Assembly (NCBI RefSeq): GCF_039544305.1
Contig: NZ_BAABLK010000034.1
Location: 62,001-126,000 of the forward strand
Length of the DNA stretch: 64,000 nt
From: Paeniglutamicibacter antarcticus_C
GTDB taxonomy: Bacteria; Actinomycetota; Actinomycetes; Actinomycetales; Micrococcaceae
Direction of reading: 5' to 3'
Shown here: one piece after another, positions 16,574 through 24,756 of the stretch
How the letters are laid out: every line of letters begins with the position of its first letter
Position numbering within the stretch: position 1 is the first letter of the stretch
The notes under the pieces: model-generated
Seen by the model: the letters and a program-made list of their open reading frames with translations, nothing else
Told to the model about the DNA's origin: nothing
Database searches by the model: none
Made by a program: the position numbers and the translations under genes

Positions 16574-17551
16574 ATGTCCTCACCGCGTGAGGCAGCCATC
16601 GTCGCCGGCGGCCGCACTGGCATCGGCCACCCCGACGGCCCGCCTTCAACACCGATCGCTATCGAGCCGGGCGCCGCAGCGATCCGGGCCGGCTTCGGAC
16701 AGAACCCAGTACGACAAAGCTCCATCGCAGCGGGCATCGGCCGGGACGTCAATGCGCCCACATTGAACAAGGTCTACTTCTCCGGGCTGGCAGCCATCAG
16801 CGATGCGGCACGCTTGATCCTCGTGGGCGATGCCGATGTGGTGCTCGCCGGCGGGCACGAGTCGATGTCCCAAGCACGGCATCTGCTGCCGGGTTCGCGC
16901 ACGGGATGGACCTACGCAAACATCATCTCCATTGACTCGGTGGCCAACGAAGTGCCCACAGATTCCTTTGGCGGCAATCCGGTGGGAGTGCGCACGGAGA
17001 GGCATAACCCCGCACCGGGCCGCACCTGCTTAGGGCAGGTCGAAGTTGCCGCCGCATCCGATCATCGGGCGGCAGCCGCCGCCGGCATTGCCGGCGATTC
17101 CTCTCCCCTGTCCGACGGTGCTGCCGCACTGATCCTTGCCTCCCGGCAGTACGCTCAGGCCCATGGCAATGAGGTGCCCTCGACTATAGATGCTTCCGGG
17201 TCGGTGGCCGGTCAGGACAACTCGCTGCACTCCCAACCCTTGCATACCATCGCCGCTTCGCTGGATACCCGTGCCTGGGCCACCACGGAACTCGATTTCA
17301 TCGAGATCAACGAGGCCTTCGATGCCGTTGCGTGCCAACCCCCGAAGGCTCGCCACTGCCCACTGCAGAAGGTAAGCATCCGTGGTGGTGCAATTGCCTT
17401 GCGTCACCCCATCGGGGCATCGGGTGCACGCCCGGCATTGAGTGCAGTATTGGAATTGAAACGTCGGGGCGCGGCAAGTGGGCGGTCAAACCGCGCGGCG
17501 GCGGACAGTGCGGTGCGCCGTTGCTGGGCCGCGAGGAGCAGAAGATGGTGA
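16574..17551 (+). pseudogene. Decayed thiolase (acetyl-CoA acetyltransferase-like)
   Basis: The frame encodes 325 residues clearly related to thiolases: MSSPREAAIVAGGRTGIG, HESMSQARHLLPGSR, SSPLSDGAAALIL, DFIEINEAFDAVA and HPIGASGAR. A normal thiolase has about 390-400 residues. Several features argue that it is dead. The nucleophilic Cys of NKVCxSG is Tyr at residue 68 (NKVYFSG), and about 50 residues are missing after residue 135. The Gly before HPIGASGAR is Arg. The C-terminal Cys-Gly region continues only in a different frame (RGGGQCGAPLLG), which shows a frameshift near 17470. It sits upstream of the ybaK-like gene, whose start overlaps its end. A non-thiolase use of the remaining fold cannot be excluded. 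Confidence 0.8.
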
Positions 17552-18051
17552 CGCAACGATTGCCAGCCGGCGTGGAACGAATGATCCGCGATGCCACCGC
17601 ACGCGGACTCGAGGTCCATGTCGTTTCCCGGCCACCGGCTGGCAGCCTCCCGGAGGCGGCAAGGCTCTTGGGGATCCAGCGACATGAAATCATTAAATCC
17701 CTGGTGGTCAAGCGCAAGGACGGAACGTTCCTCTTTGTTCTAGTTCAAGGTGACAGGGTCATTTCCTGGCCCAAGCTGCGCTCGCTGCTGGGTGTCAACA
17801 AGCTGTCGTTGCCGCAACCCGACGTGGCCTTGGCGGCAACGGGCTATGAACGCGGCACCATCACTCCGCTGGGCTCGAGCACACCGTGGCCGGTCTACGC
17901 TGATTTCGGCGTCGAACAAGGAAGGGTCTGCATCGGGGCCGGCGGCCGCGGTCATTCCGCGTTTGTGGAATCTGCACAGCTGCTCGCGGCCTTGGATGCA
18001 ACGGTCGCGGACATCGGCGACGCGGAACCGGAGCCTCCGGCTTGGCCTTGA
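17545..18051 (+). CDS. YbaK/EbsC-family aminoacyl-tRNA deacylase
   Basis: A 168-residue protein of the YbaK/ProX editing fold, which hydrolyses mischarged aminoacyl-tRNA in trans. The ATG at 17545 follows GAGGAG; the longer upstream frame belongs to the decayed thiolase. The core HEIIKSLVVKRKDGTFLFVL holds the conserved Lys, followed by GDRVISWPKLRSLLG and a glycine-rich IGAGGRGHSAFVESAQLL. It cannot be assigned to Cys-tRNA(Pro) or another substrate from sequence alone. The 3' third overlaps the convergent acyltransferase frame on the other strand by about 190 bases. Confidence 0.85.
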   Translation: MVTQRLPAGVERMIRDATARGLEVHVVSRPPAGSLPEAARLLGIQRHEIIKSLVVKRKDGTFLFVLVQGDRVISWPKLRSLLGVNKLSLPQPDVALAATGYERGTITPLGSSTPWPVYADFGVEQGRVCIGAGGRGHSAFVESAQLLAALDATVADIGDAEPEPPAWP

Positions 18052-19213
18052 GTCCGAGCCGGACACCAACAAGGTCCAGCCCCTTGGTTGTTGCTGCGGC
18101 CAGCGGCTTTGCCAAGGGCCGTTCAACGAAACGTTGGACCAGGAATGCGGCCGCCAGCACGGTGGCGATGACCACTGCGAGAGTCACGTTTTTGCCCAGT
18201 ACCGGAGCGAGGTGGTCGATCATCCACCAACCCCAGACCTGGTGCAACAAGTAAAGCGGGTAGGTCAACGCGCCCAACACGGCAAGAAACTTCCACTGCA
18301 CCTTGCGCAGCGGCGTCAGGGATAGCACCGCGACAGCAGCAAAGAGTCCCGACACAATGAGCCAGTAATGCCATGCGGGGATCTGGTAGCCAACAAGTTC
18401 CATGGCTTCCTGCGGCCCGTTGAGCCCCGTGAAGTATGCGGCGATTCCGACATTGAGCACCAACAGGGACCAGCGCATGATGCTGTGCCCGAAGCGGTAG
18501 ATCAAGAAAAGGAGGATTCCGCCGCAAAAGAGCGGTGCGTACTCGCTCATGAGCATCTTGTCCGCGGACTCGCGACCCATCAGGTTCGCTGCCAGACCGA
18601 GCACCGGCCACAGTGCCGCAAGGATCGTCATGCCGCGGATGGTGAGCAACCGGAGCACGATCAGCACCAGGATCAGCAGGTAGAACCGCATTTCCACCCA
18701 CAGTGTCCAGTAGACCCCGTCGATATGCCTAAGCCCCATGGCGGGATGGAACATGGTGAGGTTCGCGAGAACTTCCTTCAATCCGAGGCCCGCACCCATC
18801 TTGGGCCACATCACGATGACGAGAAACCCGGTGGCCAGAACCGCGACCCAATAGGCGGGGTACAACCGCCCGACGCGCGATCCGATGAACCGTCCTGCGC
18901 CCTTGCCGTATGCCGAAAGCAGGATGACGAATCCGCTGATGATGAAGAACAGCTGGACGCCCATGTTGCCGTAGACACTGATCCTTGAAAGTCCGGGCCA
19001 GGAATCCTTGGCTTCCTCGGTGCCCCAGAATCCGTGGTGCCATGCGGTGTAGTGGTAAAGGACGACGAGCAAGGCCGCCGCAAAACGCAATCCGTCGAGC
19101 AGTGCCAGTCGCGGTGCCCTCTTTGCTGCGGGTTTCACCTGGGGAGCAGGCTTGTCCTGGGTCACCTTTGACGGTGCGTTGAGCAGGATCGTTCCGCTGC
19201 TAGACATCGCCAT
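17861..19213 (-). CDS. Acyltransferase 3 family membrane protein
   Basis: A 450-residue multi-pass protein of the acyltransferase-3 (OafA/NolL-like) family, which O-acylates surface glycans or other envelope molecules. Diagnostic segments are LALLDGLRFAAALLVVLYHY near residue 37, the conserved His of that helix, and GVQLFFIISGFVILLSAYGK and RVGRLYPAYWVAV further on. About ten transmembrane helices end near residue 385 (FLVQRFVERPLAKPL). The last 60 residues are Arg/Pro-rich and lie antisense to the ybaK-like gene, so the original stop may have been lost. Two ATGs (19213, 19207) are possible starts. A run of nine G on the coding strand directly precedes the first. Confidence 0.85.
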   Translation of the reverse strand: MAMSSSGTILLNAPSKVTQDKPAPQVKPAAKRAPRLALLDGLRFAAALLVVLYHYTAWHHGFWGTEEAKDSWPGLSRISVYGNMGVQLFFIISGFVILLSAYGKGAGRFIGSRVGRLYPAYWVAVLATGFLVIVMWPKMGAGLGLKEVLANLTMFHPAMGLRHIDGVYWTLWVEMRFYLLILVLIVLRLLTIRGMTILAALWPVLGLAANLMGRESADKMLMSEYAPLFCGGILLFLIYRFGHSIMRWSLLVLNVGIAAYFTGLNGPQEAMELVGYQIPAWHYWLIVSGLFAAVAVLSLTPLRKVQWKFLAVLGALTYPLYLLHQVWGWWMIDHLAPVLGKNVTLAVVIATVLAAAFLVQRFVERPLAKPLAAATTKGLDLVGVRLGLKAKPEAPVPRRRCPRPLHPRPRAAVQIPQTRNDRGRRPRCRPFLVRRRNQRRPATVCSSPAE

Positions 19214-19222
19214 CCCCCCCCC
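19214..19222 (-). repeat. Poly-G9 tract abutting the acyltransferase start codon
   Basis: Nine consecutive C on the plus strand (G on the coding strand) sit directly before the ATG at 19213, inside what would be the ribosome-binding region. Slippage here would change the spacing of the initiation site. Three GTTATC hexamers (19235, 19241, 19252) lie just upstream and may be protein-binding repeats. Confidence 0.7.
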
Positions 19223-19365
19223 TCACGGTCCACTGTTATCGTTATCTATCCGTTATCTACGATAGCAAAGAACAAAGGATTCGACCTTCCTCGGGGAATT
19301 ATGAGGCCGAAGTCACAGTTAATCTCCAGCTTGCCGGGGCGGTTCAAACGGGCGTTAAAGACCTT

Positions 19366-19397
19366 TGGCCCGCAAAACCAAATGGTTCTACGGGCCA
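19366..19397 (-). terminator. Terminator downstream of rplL
   Basis: A 14-bp stem with three wobble pairs (19366-19379 with 19384-19397) and a 4-base loop starts 20 bases after the rplL stop. A short T-rich stretch follows on the minus strand. Confidence 0.7.
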
Positions 19398-19416
19398 GAG
19401 GCGGAAAAGTGGAGAA

Positions 19417-19791
19417 CTACTTGAGCTCAACCGATGCGCCGGCGGCCTCGAGGGCCTCCTTTGCCTTCTCTGCAGCTTCCTTGGTGACACCTTCGAGGAC
19501 AGCCTTGGGAGCCGAGTCAACGACCTCCTTGGCTTCCTTCAGACCCAACGAGGTCAAGGCGCGGACTTCCTTGATCACTGCGATCTTCTTTTCGCCCGGG
19601 CCCAGGAGGATAACGTCGAATTCGGTCTGCTCGGCTTCTTCCTCGGCGCCTCCGGCGGCCGGGCCAGCAACTGCAACAGCTGCTGCGGAGACCTCGAAGG
19701 TCTCCTCGAAGGTCTTTACGAACTCGGAGAGCTCGATGATGGTCATTTCCTTGAAGGCTTCCAAGAGCTCTTCGGTGGACAGCTTCGCCAT
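19417..19791 (-). CDS. rplL: 50S ribosomal protein L7/L12
   Basis: A 124-residue stalk protein that recruits translation GTPases. The start is the ATG at 19791 (MAKLSTEELLEAFKEMTIIE); the nine upstream codons are leader sequence. An N-terminal dimerisation helix, an Ala/Gly-rich hinge (residues 36-52) and the C-terminal domain EFDVILLGPGEKKIAVIKEVR are all present. It follows rplJ by about 70 bases as the second gene of the L10-L12 operon and is itself followed by a terminator. Confidence 0.98.
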   Translation of the reverse strand: MAKLSTEELLEAFKEMTIIELSEFVKTFEETFEVSAAAVAVAGPAAGGAEEEAEQTEFDVILLGPGEKKIAVIKEVRALTSLGLKEAKEVVDSAPKAVLEGVTKEAAEKAKEALEAAGASVELK

Positions 19792-19860
19792 GATGGGCGT
19801 CCTTTCCGTTGGCGGCACATGCGTGCCGCAAGTTACTTGAGTGAGGGGGTTGAAGAAAGC

Positions 19861-20415
19861 TTAGGCTTCTTCGGTGGCGGCTTCGGCAGCAGGTGCCTCG
19901 GCCTCGGCAGGTGCTTCAGCAGCGCCACCGTTTGCTTCTTCGAGCTTTGCGCGCAGTGCTTCGATGGTGCGGACAGCGGCGGAAGCCGGTGCCAGCAACA
20001 CGCCAGCCACGCGGGCAAGCTGGAACTCACGCGATTCAAGGGCTGCCAGTGCGGCAACCCCGGCTGCGTCAAGGGCCTTGCCCTCGAAGTAACCGGTCTT
20101 GATGATGAGCTGCTTGTTATCCTTGGCAAAATCCGTGAGGCTCTTAGCGGCAGCAATTGCATCGCCCTTGATGAAGGCGATTGCAGTCGGACCAGAAAGC
20201 TGGCCGTCGAATGCTTCGATGCCGGCTTCCTTTGCTGCGATACCAGTCAAGGTGTTCTTCACAACCGCGTACTTGGTCTCCTGACCAAGTGAACGGCGAA
20301 GCGCCTTGAGCTGCGCAACAGTAAGCCCACGGTATTCGGTCAGGACAGCGGCGGTCGACTCCTTGAAGTCGACGGCGATTTCCTCAACTGCGGAAACCTT
20401 AATCGGCGTTGCCAT
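19861..20415 (-). CDS. rplJ: 50S ribosomal protein L10
   Basis: A 184-residue stalk-base protein that binds 23S rRNA and carries the L7/L12 dimers. The start is the ATG at 20415 (MATPIKVSAVEEIAVDF), preceded by GGAAGGAG. The frame stays open much further upstream, but that stretch is the structured leader. The C-terminal 30 residues are an Ala/Glu/Pro tail typical of actinobacterial L10. A hairpin with a T6 tract 64 bases upstream suggests attenuation, consistent with the known autoregulation of this operon by L10-L12. Confidence 0.97.
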   Translation of the reverse strand: MATPIKVSAVEEIAVDFKESTAAVLTEYRGLTVAQLKALRRSLGQETKYAVVKNTLTGIAAKEAGIEAFDGQLSGPTAIAFIKGDAIAAAKSLTDFAKDNKQLIIKTGYFEGKALDAAGVAALAALESREFQLARVAGVLLAPASAAVRTIEALRAKLEEANGGAAEAPAEAEAPAAEAATEEA

Positions 20416-20478
20416 AACACTCCTTCCGGGGTATAGATCTGATACCAGTCGATGTAGCCCGGCCAGGAGTACTGGCAT

Positions 20479-20509
20479 AAAAAACGCCCCATGCAGGATG
20501 CACGGGGCG
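20479..20509 (-). terminator. Terminator-like hairpin in the rplJ leader
   Basis: On the minus strand an 11-bp stem with one mismatch (arms 20509-20499 and 20495-20485) and a 3-base loop is followed at once by six T. It lies 64 bases before rplJ, so it is best read as an attenuator. Confidence 0.75.
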
Positions 20510-20579
20510 GAAATAACGCAATAAAATTGAGTCAAATACACTTCGTTCACCTGCGCAGGTCGTCCTTGTGGGACTTTCG

Positions 20580-20905
20580 GAGTATTACTGCTCAAAGCAG
20601 CAATACTCGACCGACGGTCTTCGGTATGAACAAGCCTAACAGCGCAATGTCTTCGACTCCAAATCGAACCCGTGGTGTTCTTGGCTACAAGGCCAGGGAT
20701 CCCCCTTCCAGGCCCACTGGCGATGAAAAGACGGCAGGCCCCTCGGGTTTCGCTTCTTGGGGGATAGCGAAAGGGAGGGGCCTGCCTGTGCAGCAATGCA
20801 ACTTGGGGGAACGCATTGCTGCGGTAACGCGTTCGGGGCGGGGCTTGGGGTCTCCGCCGGGGAACGCGTGGTGACATAGTCACCAAGTCGCAATCAGATT
20901 GCGAC
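20580..20905 (-). promoter_or_regulatory. Highly structured leader upstream of rplJ
   Basis: Six inverted repeats lie in this stretch, five of them back to back. GTCGCAAT/ATTGCGAC spans 20887-20905 and GGTGAC/GTCACC spans 20870-20884. ACGCGTTC/GAACGCGT spans 20827-20869 and AGCAATGC/GCATTGCT spans 20792-20820. A 12-bp plus inner 7-bp stem spans 20733-20786. Separately, a 12-bp stem with one mismatch spans 20580-20608. Together with the T6 hairpin downstream this looks like an L10-leader-type attenuation region. Whether it matches the known Rfam L10 leader is untested, and parts may be DNA operators rather than RNA. Confidence 0.55.
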
Positions 20906-21705
20906 GAATTAATAATAGCAGGATTTCCACTGCCTGCACCCCAAACCGTCCTGCGCTTCTTCCAGGGCACTGGAACCCATCGAACCAATGCGCCGCCGCC
21001 GTTCCTAGATGAAGTGCGGCGACTGGGCTCGTTCACATCCCCGGAAATCCAAAACCAGTAGTCAAACATAGATCCGACATCCCCTCATACGGAACTTGCC
21101 CATGGTCTTTTCCATGCTTCCCGCTTCCGACCTCCACCCTGCACGACGCTGGGTGTGATCGATGACGCATATCGATATTCCTTCGCAAAAGCGGAAATGC
21201 CCGGATGAATGGCCAACCGGTCCGGTGGGGCCGAGATCCCCACGTCCACGAACGCTTCGCTGCTGGAACACGACGGTGAATGATTCGAGGGCCAATACGA
21301 CTTCGACGAGCTGTTGCGCGATGCGACAGCTGCCCAACGTTGATGTTGGTTCCCCCTGATCGCATCCGTGCTCCGGAACCCACCCGGAAGGCATCATGCC
21401 TCACGGATTCACCATGAGTGCTGAAGTGCCCCTGCCCACACGAGAACTTGTGCTGGTCGGCTGCGTGGCGCAAAGTTGGCCACCAGGGACCTCGGAGCGT
21501 GAAGGCAATCCAGCATGCACCAGCCCGGGTTCATGGCACACCGCCACGATGCCGACCTTTGCATCTACCAACCGGAAGGTTCCTGCTGATGGGCCCTGCA
21601 TCGGTGTCGTGTTCGTACCCCGGGGCAGCGGGCAAGGTAGCGCTGCCCGCATTCCAGGCCGCTCTGGCCCCAGGAAGCATGCTCGGGGCACTTCTGGGGT
21701 TAAAC
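20906..21705. other. Long intergenic gap between rplA terminator and rplJ leader
   Basis: About 800 bases without a gene I can support. One plus-strand frame around 21140-21340 reads like degraded coding sequence interrupted by stops, but I recognise no family. A minor 8-bp hairpin lies at 21624-21648. The rplJ operon promoter should fall near 20900-21000. Confidence 0.4.
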
Positions 21706-21747
21706 GCAGATATCCCGCCCCCACCGTGGTGGGAACGGGATATCTGC
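21706..21747 (-). terminator. Terminator of the rplK-rplA transcript
   Basis: A perfect 12-bp stem (21706-21717 with 21736-21747), whose loop contains a further 5-bp CCACC/GGTGG stem. It lies 14 bases past the rplA stop. Confidence 0.8.
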
Positions 21748-21761
21748 AAGGTCAGATGCGC

Positions 21762-22469
21762 TTAGGCGTCTGCGAACACCTTAGTGACGTTCGGGTCAAC
21801 GGCGATGCCGGGACCGAAGGACGAAGCCACGGTGGCCTTGGTGATGTAGCGGCCCTTGGAGGAGGAAGGCTTCAGGCGAAGCACCTCGTCCAGTGCTGCT
21901 GCGTAGTTCTCTGCCAGCTTCTGGGCATCGAAGGAAACCTTGCCGATGATGAAGTGCAGGTTCGAGTGCTTGTCGACGCGGAAGTCGATCTTGCCACCCT
22001 TGATTTCACTGACGGCCTTGGCCACATCCATGGTGACGGTGCCGGTCTTCGGGTTCGGCATCAGGTTACGAGGACCCAGTACCTTGCCCAAGCGGCCGAC
22101 CTTACCCATGAGGTCAGGGGTTGCAACTGCTGCGTCGAAATCGGTCCAGCCGCCGGCGATCTTGGCGATCAGGTCGTCCGAGCCAACGAAGTCGGCGCCG
22201 GCCGCGATTGCGGCTTCTGCCTTGTCGCCGTTGGCGAACACCAGGACGCGGGCGGTCTTGCCCGTGCCGTGGGGAAGGATAACGGTGCCGCGGACCATCT
22301 GGTCGGCCTTGCGCGGGTCAACGCCCAAGCGGAAAGCAACCTCAACGGTCTCGTCAGCCTTCGAGAAGGCGATTTCCTTGGCCAGTGCGACGGCGTCAAC
22401 CGGAGCGTAGAACTTGTCTTCTTCGATCTTAGCCGCGGCGGCTACGAATGCTTTACTGCGCTTTGCCAT
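21762..22469 (-). CDS. rplA: 50S ribosomal protein L1
   Basis: A 235-residue L1-stalk protein that binds 23S rRNA and commonly represses its own mRNA. It begins MAKRSKAFVAAAAKIEEDKF and contains the family signature around GKVGRLGKVLGPRNLMPNPK near residue 120. It is 170 bases downstream of rplK on the same strand and ends at a strong terminator, so rplK-rplA appears to be its own transcription unit separate from rplJ-rplL. Confidence 0.97.
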   Translation of the reverse strand: MAKRSKAFVAAAAKIEEDKFYAPVDAVALAKEIAFSKADETVEVAFRLGVDPRKADQMVRGTVILPHGTGKTARVLVFANGDKAEAAIAAGADFVGSDDLIAKIAGGWTDFDAAVATPDLMGKVGRLGKVLGPRNLMPNPKTGTVTMDVAKAVSEIKGGKIDFRVDKHSNLHFIIGKVSFDAQKLAENYAAALDEVLRLKPSSSKGRYITKATVASSFGPGIAVDPNVTKVFADA

Positions 22470-22635
22470 CTGCTTTTTCTCCTTATGCAGTCGTGGTCAT
22501 GTATGGATCGCGCGCGACCCTGCCACTTGCGATGTGGTGCACCGGAAGGATTCCGGATGGTTCCGCATCGTCTTTATTGTTTTTGGGTGTGCGCTCCTGG
22601 ATCTTCTCCGGGTTCGCGGGTGTGGAAGGTGTTGC

Positions 22636-23067
22636 TTAGCCTTCTACGGTGATGCCCATCGAGCGGGCGGTGCCTGCAATGATCAAGGCAGCGGCCTTGA
22701 TGTCGTTAGCGTTGAGATCTTCCATCTTGGTGGCGGCGATCTCTTCGGCCTGGGCCTGGGTCAGCTTGGCAACCTTGACGGTGTGCGGGGTAGCTGAACC
22801 CTTGGCAACGCCTGCAGCCTTTTTGATGAGCTCGGCTGCCGGCGGGGTCTTGGTGATGAAGGTGAAAGAACGGTCTTCGTAGACAGTAATTTCAACCGGA
22901 ACCACGTTGCCACGCTGCGACTCGGTGGCCGCGTTGTAAGCCTTGCAGAATTCCATGATGTTGACGCCGTGCTGACCAAGCGCGGGACCGATCGGAGGTG
23001 CCGGGTTTGCGGCGCCTGCGTTGATCTGCAGCTTGATGAGTCCGGTGACCTTTTTCTTGGGGGCCAT
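22636..23067 (-). CDS. rplK: 50S ribosomal protein L11
   Basis: A 143-residue protein of the GTPase-associated centre, needed for the stringent response. I start at the ATG at 23067 ([20 protein letters not shown]), behind AGAAGGA, and not at the longer frame. The N-terminal loop [20 protein letters not shown] and the C-terminal domain ending MGITVEG are canonical. The gene follows nusG in the usual order secE-nusG-rplK-rplA. Confidence 0.97.
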
Positions 23068-23200
23068 GTCGGGTCCTTCTTCTGTTGCGTTGCCCCGTTG
23101 CACAGGAGCGTGCCTCGGGGGGTTGACCGCCGTGGCTCGGCGGCCGAAACCGTGCCGTGCTCCCGGTAAAGCATCCGGGCGCAGGCACGAAGTCTAAATA

Positions 23201-24067
23201 TTACTGGATCTTGGTGACCTGGCTGAACGACAGGGTCACGGGGGTCTCGCGTTCGAAGATCGAGACCAGCACGACCATTGTCGAGGAATCCAGCTTGATC
23301 TCGCTGATCGTTGCCGGGAGAGTCTCGAAGGGGCCATCGTTGACGATCACCGATTCGCCAACCTCGAAATCGACGTTGACCTCGGTGATCGGGGCGCGGC
23401 CCGACTTCGAGTGCTCGCCTTCTTCTTCGGTCACGATGGTGTGCTCGAGCATCGAGAAGACTTCATCAAGACGCAGCGGGACCGGGTCATGGGCGTTGCC
23501 GACGAAGCCGGTGACACCGGGGGTGTGACGGACCGCACCCCATGAGGCGTCGGTGAGTTCCATGCGGACAAGCACGTAGCCGGGGATGCGCACACGACGC
23601 ACGATCTTGCGCGTGGTGTTCTTGATCTCCACGACTTCTTCCATCGGGACCTGGATCTCATAAATGAGCTCCTCCATGCCAAGGGTCTGGCTACGGGTCT
23701 CGAGGTTGAGCTTCACGCGGTTTTCGTAACCGGCGTAGGAGTGGATGACGTACCACTCACCGGGCTGGCGGCGCAGCTGGGTGCGGAATTCCTCGATGGG
23801 ATCCACAGCCGGGGTTTCCTCTTCGGCTTCATCCCCGGGCGCCTGCTCGGCATCCTCGGAGACTGGAGCCTGATCCCGGGGCGCCTGCTCGGCATCCTCG
23901 GAGACCGGAGCCTGATCCTCGGGAGCCTGCTCGGCGTTCTCGGAAACGGGAGCCTGCTCGGCGTCCTCGGAAACGACGGAATTGGTCGACACCTCATTGG
24001 TATCGACCTCTACGCCCTGGCCTTCGAGTTCTTCGGTGGCCTGCGGTTCGTGTTCCTGCTCGGACAC
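23201..24067 (-). CDS. nusG: Transcription termination/antitermination protein NusG
   Basis: A 288-residue protein. The NGN domain starts near residue 102 (GEWYVIHSYAGYENRVKLNL) and binds the RNA polymerase clamp. The KOW domain is at about residues 235-288 (VGESVIVNDGPFETLPATI, then FERETPVTLSFSQV) and contacts S10 or Rho. The first 100 residues are an acidic extension with four copies of VSE[DN]AEQAP. Acidic extensions are normal in actinobacterial NusG, but this one is clearly built by repeat expansion. It lies between secE and rplK. Confidence 0.97.
   Translation of the reverse strand: MSEQEHEPQATEELEGQGVEVDTNEVSTNSVVSEDAEQAPVSENAEQAPEDQAPVSEDAEQAPRDQAPVSEDAEQAPGDEAEEETPAVDPIEEFRTQLRRQPGEWYVIHSYAGYENRVKLNLETRSQTLGMEELIYEIQVPMEEVVEIKNTTRKIVRRVRIPGYVLVRMELTDASWGAVRHTPGVTGFVGNAHDPVPLRLDEVFSMLEHTIVTEEEGEHSKSGRAPITEVNVDFEVGESVIVNDGPFETLPATISEIKLDSSTMVVLVSIFERETPVTLSFSQVTKIQ
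23831..23974 (-). repeat. In-frame tandem repeat in the nusG N-terminal extension
   Basis: It encodes residues 32-79 of NusG: four VSE[DN]AEQAP units spaced 9, 14 and 14 residues, so the main unit is 42 bases. The DNA copies are nearly identical, which suggests recent expansion and likely length variation between strains. Confidence 0.85.
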
Positions 24068-24125
24068 TGCGGTTCCTGCTTTCTGTTACTGGTTCACCAG
24101 AAATATTGGGGCGAATGATCCCAGG

Positions 24126-24395
24126 TTATTGTTCGGGCGAATTGGTGAAGACAAGGATCGATCCGTTGCCGAACACGAAGTCCAGACCGGAAATGATCAG
24201 CATCATCAACACGACGAAGCCGATGACGACCAACGTGTAGTTGACCAATTCGCTTCGCGTCGGGGTGACGACCTTCTTCAGTTCGGAAATCATCTGGCGG
24301 AAGAAGAAAAGGGCAATGCCCGCAAAGAAACCGGCCTTGGACGGTTTGTTGTTGTGCCCAGCGCCATGCGAGTTGCTCGCAGTCGTTTCGGTCAC
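24126..24395 (-). CDS. secE: Protein translocase subunit SecE
   Basis: An 89-residue single-span subunit of the SecYEG channel. The amphipathic helix RQMISELKKVVTPTRSELVN near residue 34 is followed by one transmembrane helix (YTLVVIGFVVLMMLIISGLDFVF). It is placed directly upstream of nusG, with tRNA-Trp just upstream again, the standard actinobacterial arrangement. Confidence 0.95.
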   Translation of the reverse strand: MTETTASNSHGAGHNNKPSKAGFFAGIALFFFRQMISELKKVVTPTRSELVNYTLVVIGFVVLMMLIISGLDFVFGNGSILVFTNSPEQ

Positions 24396-24512
24396 CGATT
24401 CCTCGTTTCAGATTGTCCCACTTGAAACAATCACGGTGTGCCACAGCCGTATCGACCACAACACACCGTGACGTGAATATTCGCCGAGCAATCGTAGATG
24501 ATTGCCACTGCG

Positions 24513-24585
24513 CAGGGCAGACAGGACTCGAACCTGCAACCTGCGGTTTTGGAGACCGCTGCGCTACCAATTGCGCCACTACCCT
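24513..24585 (-). tRNA. tRNA-Trp (anticodon CCA)
   Basis: A 73-base cloverleaf on the minus strand. The acceptor AGGGTAG pairs with CTGCCCT, the D-loop is AATTGGTAG, the anticodon loop is CTCCAAA with CCA, and the T-arm is GGTTCGAGTCC. The discriminator base is G. The 3' CCA is not encoded. Confidence 0.95.
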
Positions 24586-24756
24586 ATGGTGCTTACGCCC
24601 ACGAACCATCAAATCGATGTCGACTTGGTGATCCAGATGTTTTCCAACACCGAGGATTAAGTCTACGCAAAGAACGTGCTGCTTGTCGAACCGGGCCTCC
24701 CGGAGCCCTTTCACCGCAGGAAACCCGGGCGGATTTCCACTGCTAGGTTTGCGTGC

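Noticed and set aside
20650..20730. tRNA-like segment (GGTTCGATT T-loop look-alike on the minus strand)
   Set aside because: No acceptor, D or anticodon stems can be drawn around it.
20416..21069. N-terminal extension of L10 by 218 residues
   Set aside because: The frame is open by chance through the structured leader and terminator-like hairpin; L10 proteins begin at MATPIK, which has its own ribosome-binding site.
23831..23974. CRISPR array
   Set aside because: The repeats are in frame within nusG, have no variable spacers, and no cas genes are present anywhere in the window.
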